From assembly GCA_037442365.1 (NCBI GenBank), contig JBBIQK010000028.1:1-37121 (forward strand): a stretch of DNA of 37,121 nt, in the 5' to 3' direction. The notes under the pieces are model-generated. The model was not told the origin of the DNA, made no database searches, and saw nothing but the letters and a program-made list of their open reading frames with translations. This DNA comes from GBS-DC sp037442365. Lineage in GTDB: Bacteria > Armatimonadota > Fimbriimonadia > Fimbriimonadales > GBS-DC. The translations under genes were made by a program, and so were the position numbers. This document shows positions 7,343 through 15,331 of this stretch, in pieces. The first letter of the stretch is position 1. Every line of letters starts with the position of its first letter.

Positions 7343-8260
7343 CTACGCGGCGAGGTCGCTGAGCGCGCTTCGAGCGACCGCGTTTTCGGGGTCGATGTCG
7401 AGCGCGGTTCGGAAATGTTCGCGCGCCTCGTCGACGCGCCCCATATCGCGCAGGGTAATCGCCAGATTGAGCCGCGCTTCCAGATAGCGCGGGTTAATCT
7501 CCAGCGCGTGCTGGAACTGCTCAATCGCTTCCGCCTCGTTGCCCAGCGCAGCGAGCGCCATCCCCAGATGGTTGCGGATGTCGGCGAAGTTGGGGCGGAT
7601 GGCGAGCGCTTTGCGGTACTCGGCGACCGCCGCCGCGAAATCGCCCCGCCGATATAAATCATCGCCCATCTGCGCATGGTAGAGCGCGTCGTCGGTGCTG
7701 TTGGAGCTGAGCGTCTCGAAAAGAGCAATCGCCTGGTCAATGCGTCCCGCGCGGTCGTGTTCCAGCGCCTGCTCGAAACGGGCGCGGTCGAAGCCCGTAT
7801 CGAGCGTCAGCGACTCCTCGATGCGCCGTAAGCCATCCTCGCGCCGTCCCATCTCGTACCAGAGGATGCCCTGAAACAGCACCGCTTTCGCAAAGCGCGG
7901 GTTGATTTGCAGCGCTTTTTTGAAATGGGCGGCGGCGCGCTCATAGTCGCGCAGCTTGCGCAACGCGAACGCCAGCGCGAAGTGCAGATCGGCGTAGTGG
8001 GGGTGAATCTCCAGCGCGCGTTCAAAGTGGCTCACAGCAGTCGCATACTGTCCGCGTCGCAGCGCCGCCTGACCCAGCTGGGCGTGCGATTCGGCGATGT
8101 AAAACCGCGCGAGTTTCTGCACCATCACATCGCGCGTCTCGGTCAGCGCGTGTTCGAACAGCTTGAGCGCATCTTCAAAGCGCCCATCGTCATAGCACTT
8201 GATACCCGAATCGTACGAGTTGCTTCGCCCGACGCCCAGAATCTTCTGCAGAAAGGACAT
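7343..8260 (-). CDS. TPR-repeat protein, 305 aa
   Basis: About eight tetratricopeptide repeats span residues 18-300; clear units include HFERALEIHPHYADLHFALAF and YRKALAIRPNFADIRNHLG. There is no signal peptide or membrane helix, so it is a cytoplasmic scaffold or partner protein. ATG 8260 follows GGAGGCG. The promoter region carries GCGCCGATAA, shared with flgF and the 2602 gene, with a TAAA 17 nt further upstream. This suggests co-expression with motility genes, but nothing in the protein identifies its partner. Confidence 0.85.
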   Translation of the reverse strand: MSFLQKILGVGRSNSYDSGIKCYDDGRFEDALKLFEHALTETRDVMVQKLARFYIAESHAQLGQAALRRGQYATAVSHFERALEIHPHYADLHFALAFALRKLRDYERAAAHFKKALQINPRFAKAVLFQGILWYEMGRREDGLRRIEESLTLDTGFDRARFEQALEHDRAGRIDQAIALFETLSSNSTDDALYHAQMGDDLYRRGDFAAAVAEYRKALAIRPNFADIRNHLGMALAALGNEAEAIEQFQHALEINPRYLEARLNLAITLRDMGRVDEAREHFRTALDIDPENAVARSALSDLAA

Positions 8261-8282
8261 GAATCGCCTCCGTGTGAGAATA

Positions 8283-8290
8283 TTATCGGC
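8283..8290 (-). promoter_or_regulatory. GCCGATAA element of TPR gene (sigma-28-like -10)
   Basis: GCGCCGATAAT on the minus strand ends 22 nt before ATG 8260. TAAA at 8308-8311 lies 17 nt upstream, close to the TAAA-N15-GCCGATAA consensus of sigma-28. This is the best of the three copies. Confidence 0.5.
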
Positions 8291-8330
8291 GCGGGCAGGG
8301 TCGATTTTTTAGGGGGCGCAAGTCGACCGA

Positions 8331-8371
8331 TAAAAATACAACGCCCCCCGCCTGTGATCATGCGAGGGGCG
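8331..8371 (-). terminator. Rho-independent terminator of amine oxidase-like gene
   Basis: On the minus strand, 25 nt after the stop at 8397, a 10-bp stem (CGCCCCTCGC with GCGGGGGGCG, one G-T pair, loop of 10) is followed by TTGTATTTTTATC. It separates this gene from the TPR gene on the same strand. Confidence 0.85.
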
Positions 8372-8396
8372 ACAGGGGAAGGGAGTGTACGCCCGC

Positions 8397-10097
8397 CTAC
8401 CCGCTGAGGTAGATGTCGGGACCCAGCGGCGGGCACTCGAAGGTATCCGAGCCACGCTTGCGCAGGTGTACCCCGTACCATACGACGAGGTCTTCGTTGA
8501 GCGTGCGCTCGCCATTCACGTACTGCGTGATGTTGCCGAACGAGCCAGTGTTGCCTATCATCTCGGTACTGCGCGCTTTGACGACCCACACATCGCCTTC
8601 GCCCGTATTGTTGCGCTCGTGGAAGCCGTCTTTCGCGCCGGGCACAATCTCGGCGGTGAAGCCCGAGCTGAGTTTGCGCACGCGCCAGCGCATCGAACGG
8701 TTAGGCCAGCGCAACCGACGCGCCTCGATGCGGAGGGGCTGCCAGTTCTCACGGCGCCCGCCGCGCGGCGAGTCGGTCTCCTCGACCACCTGCCCGCCCA
8801 GCCCATCCAGCGCGAAGTGCAGCCGCCAGTAGCCATTGTGCAGGCGACCCACACAGACGCAGCTGCTGTCGGTGTAGCCGTACAGGAAGCGCGGCTTGAT
8901 AATGCCGCTCTGGTTGAAACGCCAGCCCGTGATGTAGCGATACCAGCCTGCGGAGCATTCGGTAATCAGCACCAGCTCGCCATTGGTGTCTTCATGGATG
9001 CCCACCCCGCGGAAGTTGCCCGAGTCGTTGCTGTCGTCGCAGATGGTAACCGCGCGCGAGCCAGCGTTCGCGAAGCGCAGCCCGTTGCCCAAGTCGGTTC
9101 CCGTGCATTTAAAGCAGGTCTCGGAATAGAGCCAGTCACGGTACGGTCCGCAGCCGTTGCCATCGTAAAACACATTCAACACGGGCATCCCGCCGCGCTT
9201 GAGCACCAGACGCCCGTTGTAGAACACATCCGCAATCTCGACGCCAGAGCCGTAGGTCTGTCCATCGCCCGTGCTGCCACTAGGGCGACGCACGAGCATG
9301 CTCCAGACGGGGTTGCTCGCGGGCCAGGCAAGCGCCTGCCATGTGTTGCCGCCTATACTACTACAACCACCACTGCTAGGTGGTCCCCCACACGCGGCGG
9401 GGTAGAAGTCGCTGCCGCCTGTGCCATACGCCGACACACGCCCGTCGGTCATGTCGATCAGGAAATGCCCGATGGTCGACTCGCGTCCGCTACCCGGTCG
9501 GAAGTGCAACAGCACGGAGACCATCCGATGGTCGGGCACATAGCTGGGGAACGGGTCGATGCGCTCCCACAGGTTCTCAGGCGCGGCTTCGGTAATCACA
9601 GGGGGCATGCCGGGCGAGCAGTAGGCTATCCCGCGGCGGAGCGGCTCGCCGTATTTCGGGTCGGACGCCAGCACCTGCACCGCATCGTGGTATTCCGCCT
9701 CGCTGAAATAGTCCGGCTGCCCCTTGAGCGGGGTTATCTCCACGCGCTTGGGCGTGGGGAAATCTGCCTCAATCTGGTAGCCCAGATTGTTGTCGTAGTC
9801 GTAAATCACCAACACCGCCCGATTGGGGTACAGCACTCTGCCCGGTTCCGGGCTGGGTGGATTCTGCAGATAGGCTGTCAGCACATTGTAACGCACCTTC
9901 TGCAGGAAGCCCAGTCGAGGATGCTCCCAGAGCATGCGGGCATAGTCGCGCATCTGGCGCTCGGGAATCACATAAAACACGCCCGAACGGATGTTCATCC
10001 CACGAAGGGGAACTGCCTCTTTCACGGAGCGAATCACAGGCAGCCCCAGCGGATTATCTGCCTGCAAAGGGACTAAAGCATTAATTAATTTATCCAT
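8397..10097 (-). CDS. Divergent copper amine oxidase-fold protein
   Basis: 566 residues, no signal peptide, 11 cysteines. Alignment from memory to bacterial copper amine oxidases matches the D3 domain (QPDYFSEAEYHDAVQVLASDP, 127-147) and catalytic-domain landmarks: RGVGIHED (363-370) for NGICMHEED, AGWYRY (383-388) for IGNYDY, GWRFNQSGII for FYWYLYLDGTI, RLHNGYWRLHFALDG (418-432) for HQHIFSARLDMAIDG, and NEDLVVWYG (534-542). The tyrosine that becomes TPQ (Tyr386) is kept, and Asp321 may be the base. However the His-X-His copper pair reads Arg418-Leu-His420, the Asn and Asp beside TPQ are Trp and Arg, and the C-terminus is short. ATG 10097 follows AGGAGGTC. It may be inactive, use another metal site, or bind amines only. 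Confidence 0.72.
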   Translation of the reverse strand: MDKLINALVPLQADNPLGLPVIRSVKEAVPLRGMNIRSGVFYVIPERQMRDYARMLWEHPRLGFLQKVRYNVLTAYLQNPPSPEPGRVLYPNRAVLVIYDYDNNLGYQIEADFPTPKRVEITPLKGQPDYFSEAEYHDAVQVLASDPKYGEPLRRGIAYCSPGMPPVITEAAPENLWERIDPFPSYVPDHRMVSVLLHFRPGSGRESTIGHFLIDMTDGRVSAYGTGGSDFYPAACGGPPSSGGCSSIGGNTWQALAWPASNPVWSMLVRRPSGSTGDGQTYGSGVEIADVFYNGRLVLKRGGMPVLNVFYDGNGCGPYRDWLYSETCFKCTGTDLGNGLRFANAGSRAVTICDDSNDSGNFRGVGIHEDTNGELVLITECSAGWYRYITGWRFNQSGIIKPRFLYGYTDSSCVCVGRLHNGYWRLHFALDGLGGQVVEETDSPRGGRRENWQPLRIEARRLRWPNRSMRWRVRKLSSGFTAEIVPGAKDGFHERNNTGEGDVWVVKARSTEMIGNTGSFGNITQYVNGERTLNEDLVVWYGVHLRKRGSDTFECPPLGPDIYLSG

Positions 10098-10123
10098 AGA
10101 GACCTCCTGAATGTCCAGCACAA

Positions 10124-10159
10124 AGCGTCTGCTTGTGAGCTGCCGCGCTCACAGACGCT
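10124..10159 (-). promoter_or_regulatory. Hairpin at 5' end of amine oxidase-like mRNA
   Basis: The arms AGCGTCTG and CAGACGCT pair perfectly over 8 bp, followed by inner TGAGC/GCTCA with a 4-nt bulge and a 6-nt loop. It starts about where transcription from GGTATACT (10167) would begin and ends about 20 nt before the Shine-Dalgarno. It may be an RNA stabiliser or riboregulator, or a DNA operator overlapping +1. Confidence 0.5.
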
Positions 10160-10166
10160 GATACGA

Positions 10167-10174
10167 AGTATACC
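10167..10174 (-). promoter_or_regulatory. Extended -10 of amine oxidase-like gene
   Basis: GGTATACT on the minus strand, about 70 nt before ATG 10097 and immediately before the hairpin. Confidence 0.55.
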
Positions 10175-10202
10175 TCGATTTTTCCGAGAGTGTGTGTTTT
10201 TT

Positions 10203-10778
10203 TCAGGAGCCTTTGCGTTTGCGCGTCTTGAGATACTGCTCTTCCAGTTGCTCCAGTTGCTCTGGGGTGGGTCGTCTGGCAGGTTCGGGGGATGCGCTTT
10301 GGGCGGCGGCGCGCGGTTTCGGCTCGGTTCGGGCGGCGCGGGCTGGGGACGCCTTCGCCTCAGCGGGCGGCTGGGCAGGGGATGAGGCAGCTTTCGTGGG
10401 CGACGGCGCCGCAGATTTTGCGGACGCGCGCGGGCTGCCCGACGCTTTCAGCGGGATCAGGTCGTCTCCCGCCAGAAGCGCGACATAGCGCAGATGGAAG
10501 CTTTTCTCCTCGTCGGAGAGGCGGTTGCGCGCCTCGTCAGAGAGGGAGCTGAGCCAGCGCTCGTGCATGCGGGTCTGCTGCTCGGCGTGGCGTTCGCGAA
10601 TCGCTTCGGGCAGGCTCTCCAGCTCCAGATCGACAGCAATCTCCTGCGGGGTGTAGATTTTGAGGATGGTTCCGACGGCGTTCGCGAGATGGGGCGCGTA
10701 GCGTCCCTCCTGCGCTTCCTTGCCCTGCGCCTCGCGAGCGCGCACCTGCACCCGATCGCCTTCCTTAAACTGCGGCAT
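10203..10778 (-). CDS. Hypothetical protein with SH3/KOW-like N-terminus and Ala/Pro-rich tail
   Basis: 191 residues starting MPQFKEGDRVQVR. The first 55 residues (VGTILKIYTPQEIAVDLE) look like a small SH3- or KOW-type beta barrel, often involved in RNA, DNA or ribosome contacts. A charged helical part follows (60-110). Residues 115-175 are low-complexity Ala/Pro/Ser/Lys, and the end is a basic helix, EQLEQLEEQYLKTRKRKG. The start is fixed by GGTATAAT ending 6 nt before ATG 10778; a longer frame would run through that promoter. The gene is divergent from the 10835 gene across 56 nt. Function unknown; the tail suggests nucleic-acid binding, as inference only. Confidence 0.7.
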   Translation of the reverse strand: MPQFKEGDRVQVRAREAQGKEAQEGRYAPHLANAVGTILKIYTPQEIAVDLELESLPEAIRERHAEQQTRMHERWLSSLSDEARNRLSDEEKSFHLRYVALLAGDDLIPLKASGSPRASAKSAAPSPTKAASSPAQPPAEAKASPARAARTEPKPRAAAQSASPEPARRPTPEQLEQLEEQYLKTRKRKGS

Positions 10779-10784
10779 GCTTTT

Positions 10785-10792
10785 ATTATACC
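10785..10792 (-). promoter_or_regulatory. Extended -10, leaderless spacing
   Basis: GGTATAAT on the minus strand, exactly 6 nt before ATG 10778, with no room for a ribosome site. Confidence 0.65.
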
Positions 10793-10834
10793 CGCGCATG
10801 GGGTAGACTCTGGGGCGTTTATAGCGCACGGACT

Positions 10835-12748
10835 ATGAAAACGAACGATAACTGTTGCCCGCCCGCTGAGGTGTTAGACGCGCTCCAGCGGCTTGCGCCC
10901 GACGCGCCGCTGCTGGCGCTGGGACAGACGATTTTCTGGGACGAGCCGATGAAACTCGCCCTGCTGCGCCATCTCGCGGCGCATGATCCCACACGCTCCA
11001 TCCTCTTCGGCGTTCACGATACAGACTATTTCGCGCGCTTGCACACGCGCCAGTTGCCGCGCGGCGCGCAGGTCATCGATGGGTTCGCGCTGTTGCCGCA
11101 TAACGACGGCTCGACGCGCGCGCTCTGGTCGGCAGCGGGCGAGATGGCGCAACTGTTCGGCAGCGAGACCGTACCTACCCTACAGATGTTTGCTCACAGT
11201 GGCGGGCATGTGGCGCGGGTCGCCGAGTCGTGCAGCGAGGGGCGGAGCGCGTTCATCGACGCGCTGACCGAGGCGTGGGGCTGGCGCGGGCTGGTCGCGC
11301 GCGACCCTGCGCCGCGCCCCGTGTGCGAGATTCCCCTCCACGCCGTTGCGCCCGCGCTCGACGCCCTGTTGGAGTTCGGGCTGGACGGCTCGTGCCAGAT
11401 GTTGGAAGACGCCGACGCCCGCGCCCGTGCGTGTGCATGGGCGGGCGCGCTCCGCGCGCGCGTGCGCCAGTACGCCGACGCCCACCCGAACGGTTCGCTG
11501 GCGGATTTGTTCGTCGAGCTATATCCTGAGCTGCTGAAATCGCTGCATGGCGACGCGCTGCCCGACACGGTCGGTTTCACGCGCACGACGGAGTTGTTGC
11601 GCTTCAACACGCGCACGGCGGGGTTGCCGCGTTTCGCGCTGGTGGACGCCTTCGTGAACCCTGCGACGCGCCGCGCGTGCGAGGACGCCTACAACGCCGC
11701 CGTCGCCGACTCGCCGATTTACACGCTGGATGAATTCGGCGAGGGCGCGCTGCCGTTCGATCTACTGATTCCGCAGGCAGGGCGGGGCACGCTGCTGCTG
11801 ACGGAGCGGTATCTGGTCGTGTTGACGCCAGAGCCGCAGATTGTGCGTCTGCCCGCGCCGATTGCCGATGTTCACGGGCTGGCGCAGCTCATCGAAGCGC
11901 AGTGGGGCGACGCCTGCACTCTGGTCGGCAAGGCGATTACGCTGGTGCCCATGCTGGCGCGTGAGTTTGTATTCGTGTTCAACGAGCGCGGGTCGCCCTA
12001 CCTGACGCGCACGGCGCGCTTTCTGCAGGGGCTACAGGCGGGCGGCGTCGAGGCGCGTGTGCATCCGCTGCTGCGTCTACGCTACCCGACATGGGACACG
12101 CTCAGCGCGGCGCGGTGTGTGAACCTGCGCCTGCCAGAGCATCTGGCGCGCGCGTTCGGCGAGCCGACCCTCTGTTCCGATGTGCTTGCCCTGCGCTGGC
12201 GCGCCGTGCTGGACGCACAGCGGCAGCTGATGGAGCAGTTGGCGCAGGCGCGTCGTCCACGTACGCTGATGGCGCTGCTGGCGGAGCGGACGGGCGAACG
12301 CTGGCGCGAGTCGCGGGCGACTTACGACGCCAGCCTGCGCGCGCTTGCCGAGACGGTCGGGACGCACGCCGACACGCTGCGCCAGCACGCGCACGCGCTA
12401 CATGCCGAGCGACGCGCCCTGATTGCCGAGATTCAGCGCAATCCGAAACAGTTTGCGGCGCTTGCGCCGCGCCTGCACGCGCTCAAGGCACAGATACGGC
12501 GACTGAACGCCGAACGACTGCAGGTCGGACACACGCCTGAGGCGGAGGCGTTGCGCGCGCGTGTGCGCCAGCTGGAGTGCGAAGCGGAACGCGCACGACT
12601 GGAGCAGATTCGAGACGCCTATCTGACGGTGGAGGGGCTACAGCAAACGCATGCGCGCCCCGCCGCGTGGTGGTTCCTGCTGCTGGGACGCGCGTGGTTC
12701 GAAGCGTGCGCCGAGGGGCTACGGGCGCGGCTGCAACCGCTGGTGTAG
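10835..12748 (+). CDS. Hypothetical protein, 637 aa, with C-terminal coiled coil
   Basis: I do not recognise the family. Residues 1-130 look like a Rossmann-type alpha/beta unit (ALGQTIFWDEPMK, then SILFGVHDTDYF). A middle alpha/beta section has LPFDLLIPQAGRGTLLLTERYLVVL (about 307-331). Residues 440-610 are a long, Arg/Ala-rich helical coiled coil (for example ALHAERRALIAEIQ). There is no signal peptide or membrane helix. The GQ near residue 30, the HDTDYF, and the terminal coiled coil loosely recall BshC (bacillithiol ligase) architecture, but this is weak. A weaker GGTAGACT lies 25 nt upstream of ATG 10835. It ends 2 nt from the convergent Uma2 gene. Confidence 0.75.
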   Translation: MKTNDNCCPPAEVLDALQRLAPDAPLLALGQTIFWDEPMKLALLRHLAAHDPTRSILFGVHDTDYFARLHTRQLPRGAQVIDGFALLPHNDGSTRALWSAAGEMAQLFGSETVPTLQMFAHSGGHVARVAESCSEGRSAFIDALTEAWGWRGLVARDPAPRPVCEIPLHAVAPALDALLEFGLDGSCQMLEDADARARACAWAGALRARVRQYADAHPNGSLADLFVELYPELLKSLHGDALPDTVGFTRTTELLRFNTRTAGLPRFALVDAFVNPATRRACEDAYNAAVADSPIYTLDEFGEGALPFDLLIPQAGRGTLLLTERYLVVLTPEPQIVRLPAPIADVHGLAQLIEAQWGDACTLVGKAITLVPMLAREFVFVFNERGSPYLTRTARFLQGLQAGGVEARVHPLLRLRYPTWDTLSAARCVNLRLPEHLARAFGEPTLCSDVLALRWRAVLDAQRQLMEQLAQARRPRTLMALLAERTGERWRESRATYDASLRALAETVGTHADTLRQHAHALHAERRALIAEIQRNPKQFAALAPRLHALKAQIRRLNAERLQVGHTPEAEALRARVRQLECEAERARLEQIRDAYLTVEGLQQTHARPAAWWFLLLGRAWFEACAEGLRARLQPLV

Positions 12749-12750
12749 CG

Positions 12751-13371
12751 CTACGGATTAATCCCCAGCAGGCGCAACATTTCCAGCGTGCTGGAACGCG
12801 CACTGCCGAAAAACAGCCAAGCGACATCCACCCAGAAGCCGGGGATCGCCGAAGAATGGAGCGCGCCCGCCGACTGCTCGAAGGTCTTGTAGCCCTGCGC
12901 CTGCCGTCGCGCCACCCGCACCACCTGCGCCTGCGGGTCCAGCAGCCACAATTCGTCCACGCCAATCGTGCAGTAATCGACCTCCAGACTACGCCATTCG
13001 GCGGGATAGTTGGCGCGCGAGCGGATTTCCAGCACCCAATCGGGCGCGCCGATGATTGCCGAGTCGGTGATAATCGCGGCGCGGTCGCGGCGAATGAACA
13101 GCAGGTCGGGCAGGCGAGCGCGATACTCGGAGATTTTCACCGCCGTGCGCGAGCCAGAAACGAACCCCAGCCCGTTTGCCTCCACATACGGAGGCAACGC
13201 CGCGAGCATCCAGGCGTTGAGCTGCTCGCGCTGCCACATCGCCGCCCTCGTGCGCTCCACCAGCACGCCGTCGATGAGTTCGTAGAGGTCGTCGGCGTCC
13301 ACGAGGCGCAGGTAGTCGTCCACCGTAAGCGGTCGCTCGCTGGCGAGCATGCGTCGCGCCCGCTCACGCAC
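12751..13371 (-). CDS. Uma2 family PD-(D/E)XK nuclease-fold protein (DUF820)
   Basis: 206 residues with the Uma2 pattern: TVDDYLRLVDADDLYELIDGVLVER at the start, then ARLPDLLFI (Asp89), APDWVLEIRS (Asp111, Glu115), and YCTIGVDELWLLDP. These supply the acidic residues of a restriction endonuclease-like core; the usual Lys after Glu115 is Arg117. Uma2 proteins are very common in Armatimonadota, Cyanobacteria and Chloroflexi and their biological role is unclear. The start is uncertain: GTG 13371 is used here, but ATG 13350 (MLASERPL) would suit the family equally. It lies 49 nt downstream of the ThuA-like gene on the same strand. Confidence 0.82.
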   Translation of the reverse strand: MRERARRMLASERPLTVDDYLRLVDADDLYELIDGVLVERTRAAMWQREQLNAWMLAALPPYVEANGLGFVSGSRTAVKISEYRARLPDLLFIRRDRAAIITDSAIIGAPDWVLEIRSRANYPAEWRSLEVDYCTIGVDELWLLDPQAQVVRVARRQAQGYKTFEQSAGALHSSAIPGFWVDVAWLFFGSARSSTLEMLRLLGINP

Positions 13372-13420
13372 ACGCCTGAGTGTTCCTGCACGCTCTATGC
13401 GCCGTCGTATCGCCTGACCC

Positions 13421-14224
13421 TTATAACTTCACCGCGCCCTTCTCCTGCAGGCGGAGCGCCCACTTTATCCCGCCCAGCAGGTGGCGCTGGTACGCCTCGT
13501 CCTGCCAGACATCGAGCCGATGCCCCAGCGCGGTGTAGAACATGCGCCCCTTGCCGTACTCGCGACACCACGCCAGCAGGTAGTCGCCCTCCTTGCCCGC
13601 CTGGGGCGTGCCGTCGTCGGGATGGCGATTCAGCGAGAGCAGTACCTGCACGCGCGGGCGGTTGTTCTCTTTGAACAGGTAAATCTCGTCGAAGACCGTC
13701 CATTCGGGCGCGAGGTGCGCCACTGCGGGATGGTCGGGCTGCTCCACTTTCGCCGCCACTTTGGTCTGCTGCCCATGATAGGCGAACTGCCCCTGCACCA
13801 TCTCCAGGTATTCGGGGCGGTTGTGGTAGGTGTCAGCAGCGGCGTGGATGCCGATGAACGCCTTGCCGCCCTGCAGCCACTCCAGAAACGCGCCTAGGTC
13901 AGGGATGCCGATGTCGCCCGTCGTGTTCAGGAACACCACGCCGTCGTACCTGCCTTCGTTGAGGAACTGCGGGGTGAGCATCTTCTGCACTTCGCTCGCG
14001 TCGCGGCAGTAGTCCACTTCGAACACGCCGCTGCGAGCGCCGATGTCCGCCAGAATCTTCTCGCCCAGTTCAATCGAGTCGCCGTGTCGGAAGCCCGCCG
14101 TGTGCGTGACCACCAGCAACCGTTTCATGCCCGTGTGCATGGCTCGGTTCTCCTTCTGCGGGGCAGCGGGGAACAGCAGCCAGCCCGCCAGCCCGATTAT
14201 CGCCAGTGCGATTAGCGTTCGCAT
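13421..14224 (-). CDS. ThuA-like domain protein, exported
   Basis: 267 residues: a hydrophobic N-terminus (3-20, likely signal or anchor), then from residue 34 a class-I glutamine amidotransferase-like fold of the ThuA type. Key segments are LLVVTHTAGFRHGDSI, YDGVVFLNTTGD, AFIGIHAAADTYHNRPEY, and GKGRMFYTALGHR. ThuA-domain proteins are linked to sugar catabolism and often sit with sugar dehydrogenases, but the reaction is unproven. ATG 14224 is 6 nt after a TATCAT -10, so the mRNA is probably leaderless and the start is well supported. Confidence 0.87.
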   Translation of the reverse strand: MRTLIALAIIGLAGWLLFPAAPQKENRAMHTGMKRLLVVTHTAGFRHGDSIELGEKILADIGARSGVFEVDYCRDASEVQKMLTPQFLNEGRYDGVVFLNTTGDIGIPDLGAFLEWLQGGKAFIGIHAAADTYHNRPEYLEMVQGQFAYHGQQTKVAAKVEQPDHPAVAHLAPEWTVFDEIYLFKENNRPRVQVLLSLNRHPDDGTPQAGKEGDYLLAWCREYGKGRMFYTALGHRLDVWQDEAYQRHLLGGIKWALRLQEKGAVKL

Positions 14225-14230
14225 GGGGAT

Positions 14231-14238
14231 ATGATACC
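14231..14238 (-). promoter_or_regulatory. Extended -10 of thuA-like gene
   Basis: GGTATCAT on the minus strand, 6 nt before ATG 14224. Confidence 0.55.
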
Positions 14239-14242
14239 TCTA

Positions 14243-14565
14243 ACCCCTGAACGCGCGGGCATCATCGAACGCTGGGGCAGAGGCGCTTGAACGCCCATGC
14301 CCAATTCGCCCACCAGCAGGGCGACGTTCGGGTCGCCTTCTGGAAAGACCCCTACACCCCCGAACAGCTGAAAAAACAGGGGCTGAACGAGCGGCAAATC
14401 CAAGCGGTGCTGTATGTGAAGGAAAAGGGCAGCATCACGAATAGGGAATCCCAGACACTCGTGGGGATTAGCAAGCGCACCGCGTCAGACGACCTGACCG
14501 ATCTCGTCCAGAGGGGAATCCTGATTAAGATAGGTGGTCCAGCGCGGGCGCGGAACCGCTTATAG
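14243..14565 (+). pseudogene. C-terminal remnant of ATP-binding/winged-helix regulator (COG2865)
   Basis: Two frames join into the tail of an AlbA_2-type ATP-binding DNA-binding protein. The first frame (14243-14290) reads TPERAGIIERWGRGA then stops. A frameshift leads into a second frame with FWKDPYTPEQLKKQGLNERQ, then the winged helix GSITNRESQTLVGISKRTASDDLTDLVQRGILIKIGG. In intact relatives RAGIIERWGRG is followed directly by this stretch. The N-terminal ~400 residues are absent: homology starts right beside the thuA promoter. Such proteins are often encoded inside type I restriction-modification loci, which fits the next fragments. The second frame could still be translated from TTG 14287, but I treat it as dead. 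Confidence 0.78.
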
Positions 14566-14613
14566 GGCAAAAATAGGGCAAATTGGGCGAGAATAGGGCG
14601 AAAATTGGGTGAA
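14563..14613 (+). repeat. Short imperfect tandem repeat
   Basis: Units of the type ATAGGGCAAA / AATTGGGCGAGA / ATAGGGCGAAA / ATTGGGTGAAA follow each other between the regulator remnant and the HsdS remnant. If read through the stop it would encode GKNRANWARIGRKLGE, so it may be an old coding linker rather than a regulatory array. Confidence 0.45.
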
Positions 14614-15320
14614 ATGGCAATGATGGCACGCAGAGCATCGGATGTATCGGGCGCATCTCGGACAGGCAGCCATGACAACCCCGACCTGTCTGAAGGCTAC
14701 CGCATGACCGAACTGGGACCCCTGCCCGAAGAATGGAAGGTGGTCAGGCTGGGGGAGGTACTGCTTGAGGTTCCAACGAAGACAAGGCGCGTGTTTGTCC
14801 AACCAAACGAATTATATAAAAGAATTATGATGAGATTATATGCTAAGAAAGTGGCTTTGAAGGGTATTGTCTGTGGATGCCAGCTATCCAGTCAAGTAAT
14901 GTTTCGTGTAGAAACCGGTGATTTCATATTTTCCAAAATCAACATACGGAAAGGTGCCTATGGGGTCATACCAAACGAGCTATCAGGTGCTGTAGTAACT
15001 TCGGAGCATCCGATATTAGGGCAGACTGTGAACTACTTGAAATTGAATATCTTCTCTATTATCTAATGATGCCACATAATTGGGAAAGTTTCAAACTACA
15101 TGCCAAGTGTTTTAGCGGAAAAGAACGAGTAAAGCCTCGCGAATTTCTGACTGTACCCATCCCCCTCCCACCGCTTGCTGAACACGGGCGATTGTGCATT
15201 TATTGCGGACAGGCAGGCAGCCAGAGAAGCCATCGAGCGCGTGATTGCCGCCGCCCGCGAACTGAAGAAAAGCCTCATGCGCCACCTGTTTACCTACGAA
15301 CCTGTGCCTGTGGGCATGTT
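14605..15320 (+). pseudogene. Type I restriction specificity subunit remnant (HsdS)
   Basis: The first frame starts a half HsdS: LSEGYRMTELGPLPEEWKVV, then a target-recognition domain up to about 15045. The reading then shifts to the frame reading EYLLYYLMMPHNW and FSGKERVKPREFLTVPIPLPPLAE (the standard end of a recognition domain). A second shift at about 15185 gives RAIVHLLR, and a third gives DRQAAREAIERVIAAARELKKSLMRHLF, the conserved spacer helix. So at least three frameshifts lie within about 170 nt, and only one of two recognition domains is present. The stretch 14780-15070 is clearly AT-rich against its surroundings, as typical of imported recognition domains. Confidence 0.82.
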
Positions 15321-15331
15321 ACCTTCTGTAG

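Noticed and set aside
10835..12748. Naming the 637-aa protein BshC
   Set aside because: Only a GQ motif, an HD-like motif and a C-terminal coiled coil are shared; other BshC blocks are not found.
12751..13371. Calling the Uma2 protein a transposon-derived gene
   Set aside because: No terminal repeats or transposase lie beside it; Uma2 genes are common stand-alone genes in such genomes.
14563..14613. Tandem repeat as iterons or CRISPR
   Set aside because: Units are short, degenerate and contiguous without spacers; they continue an open frame between two gene remnants.
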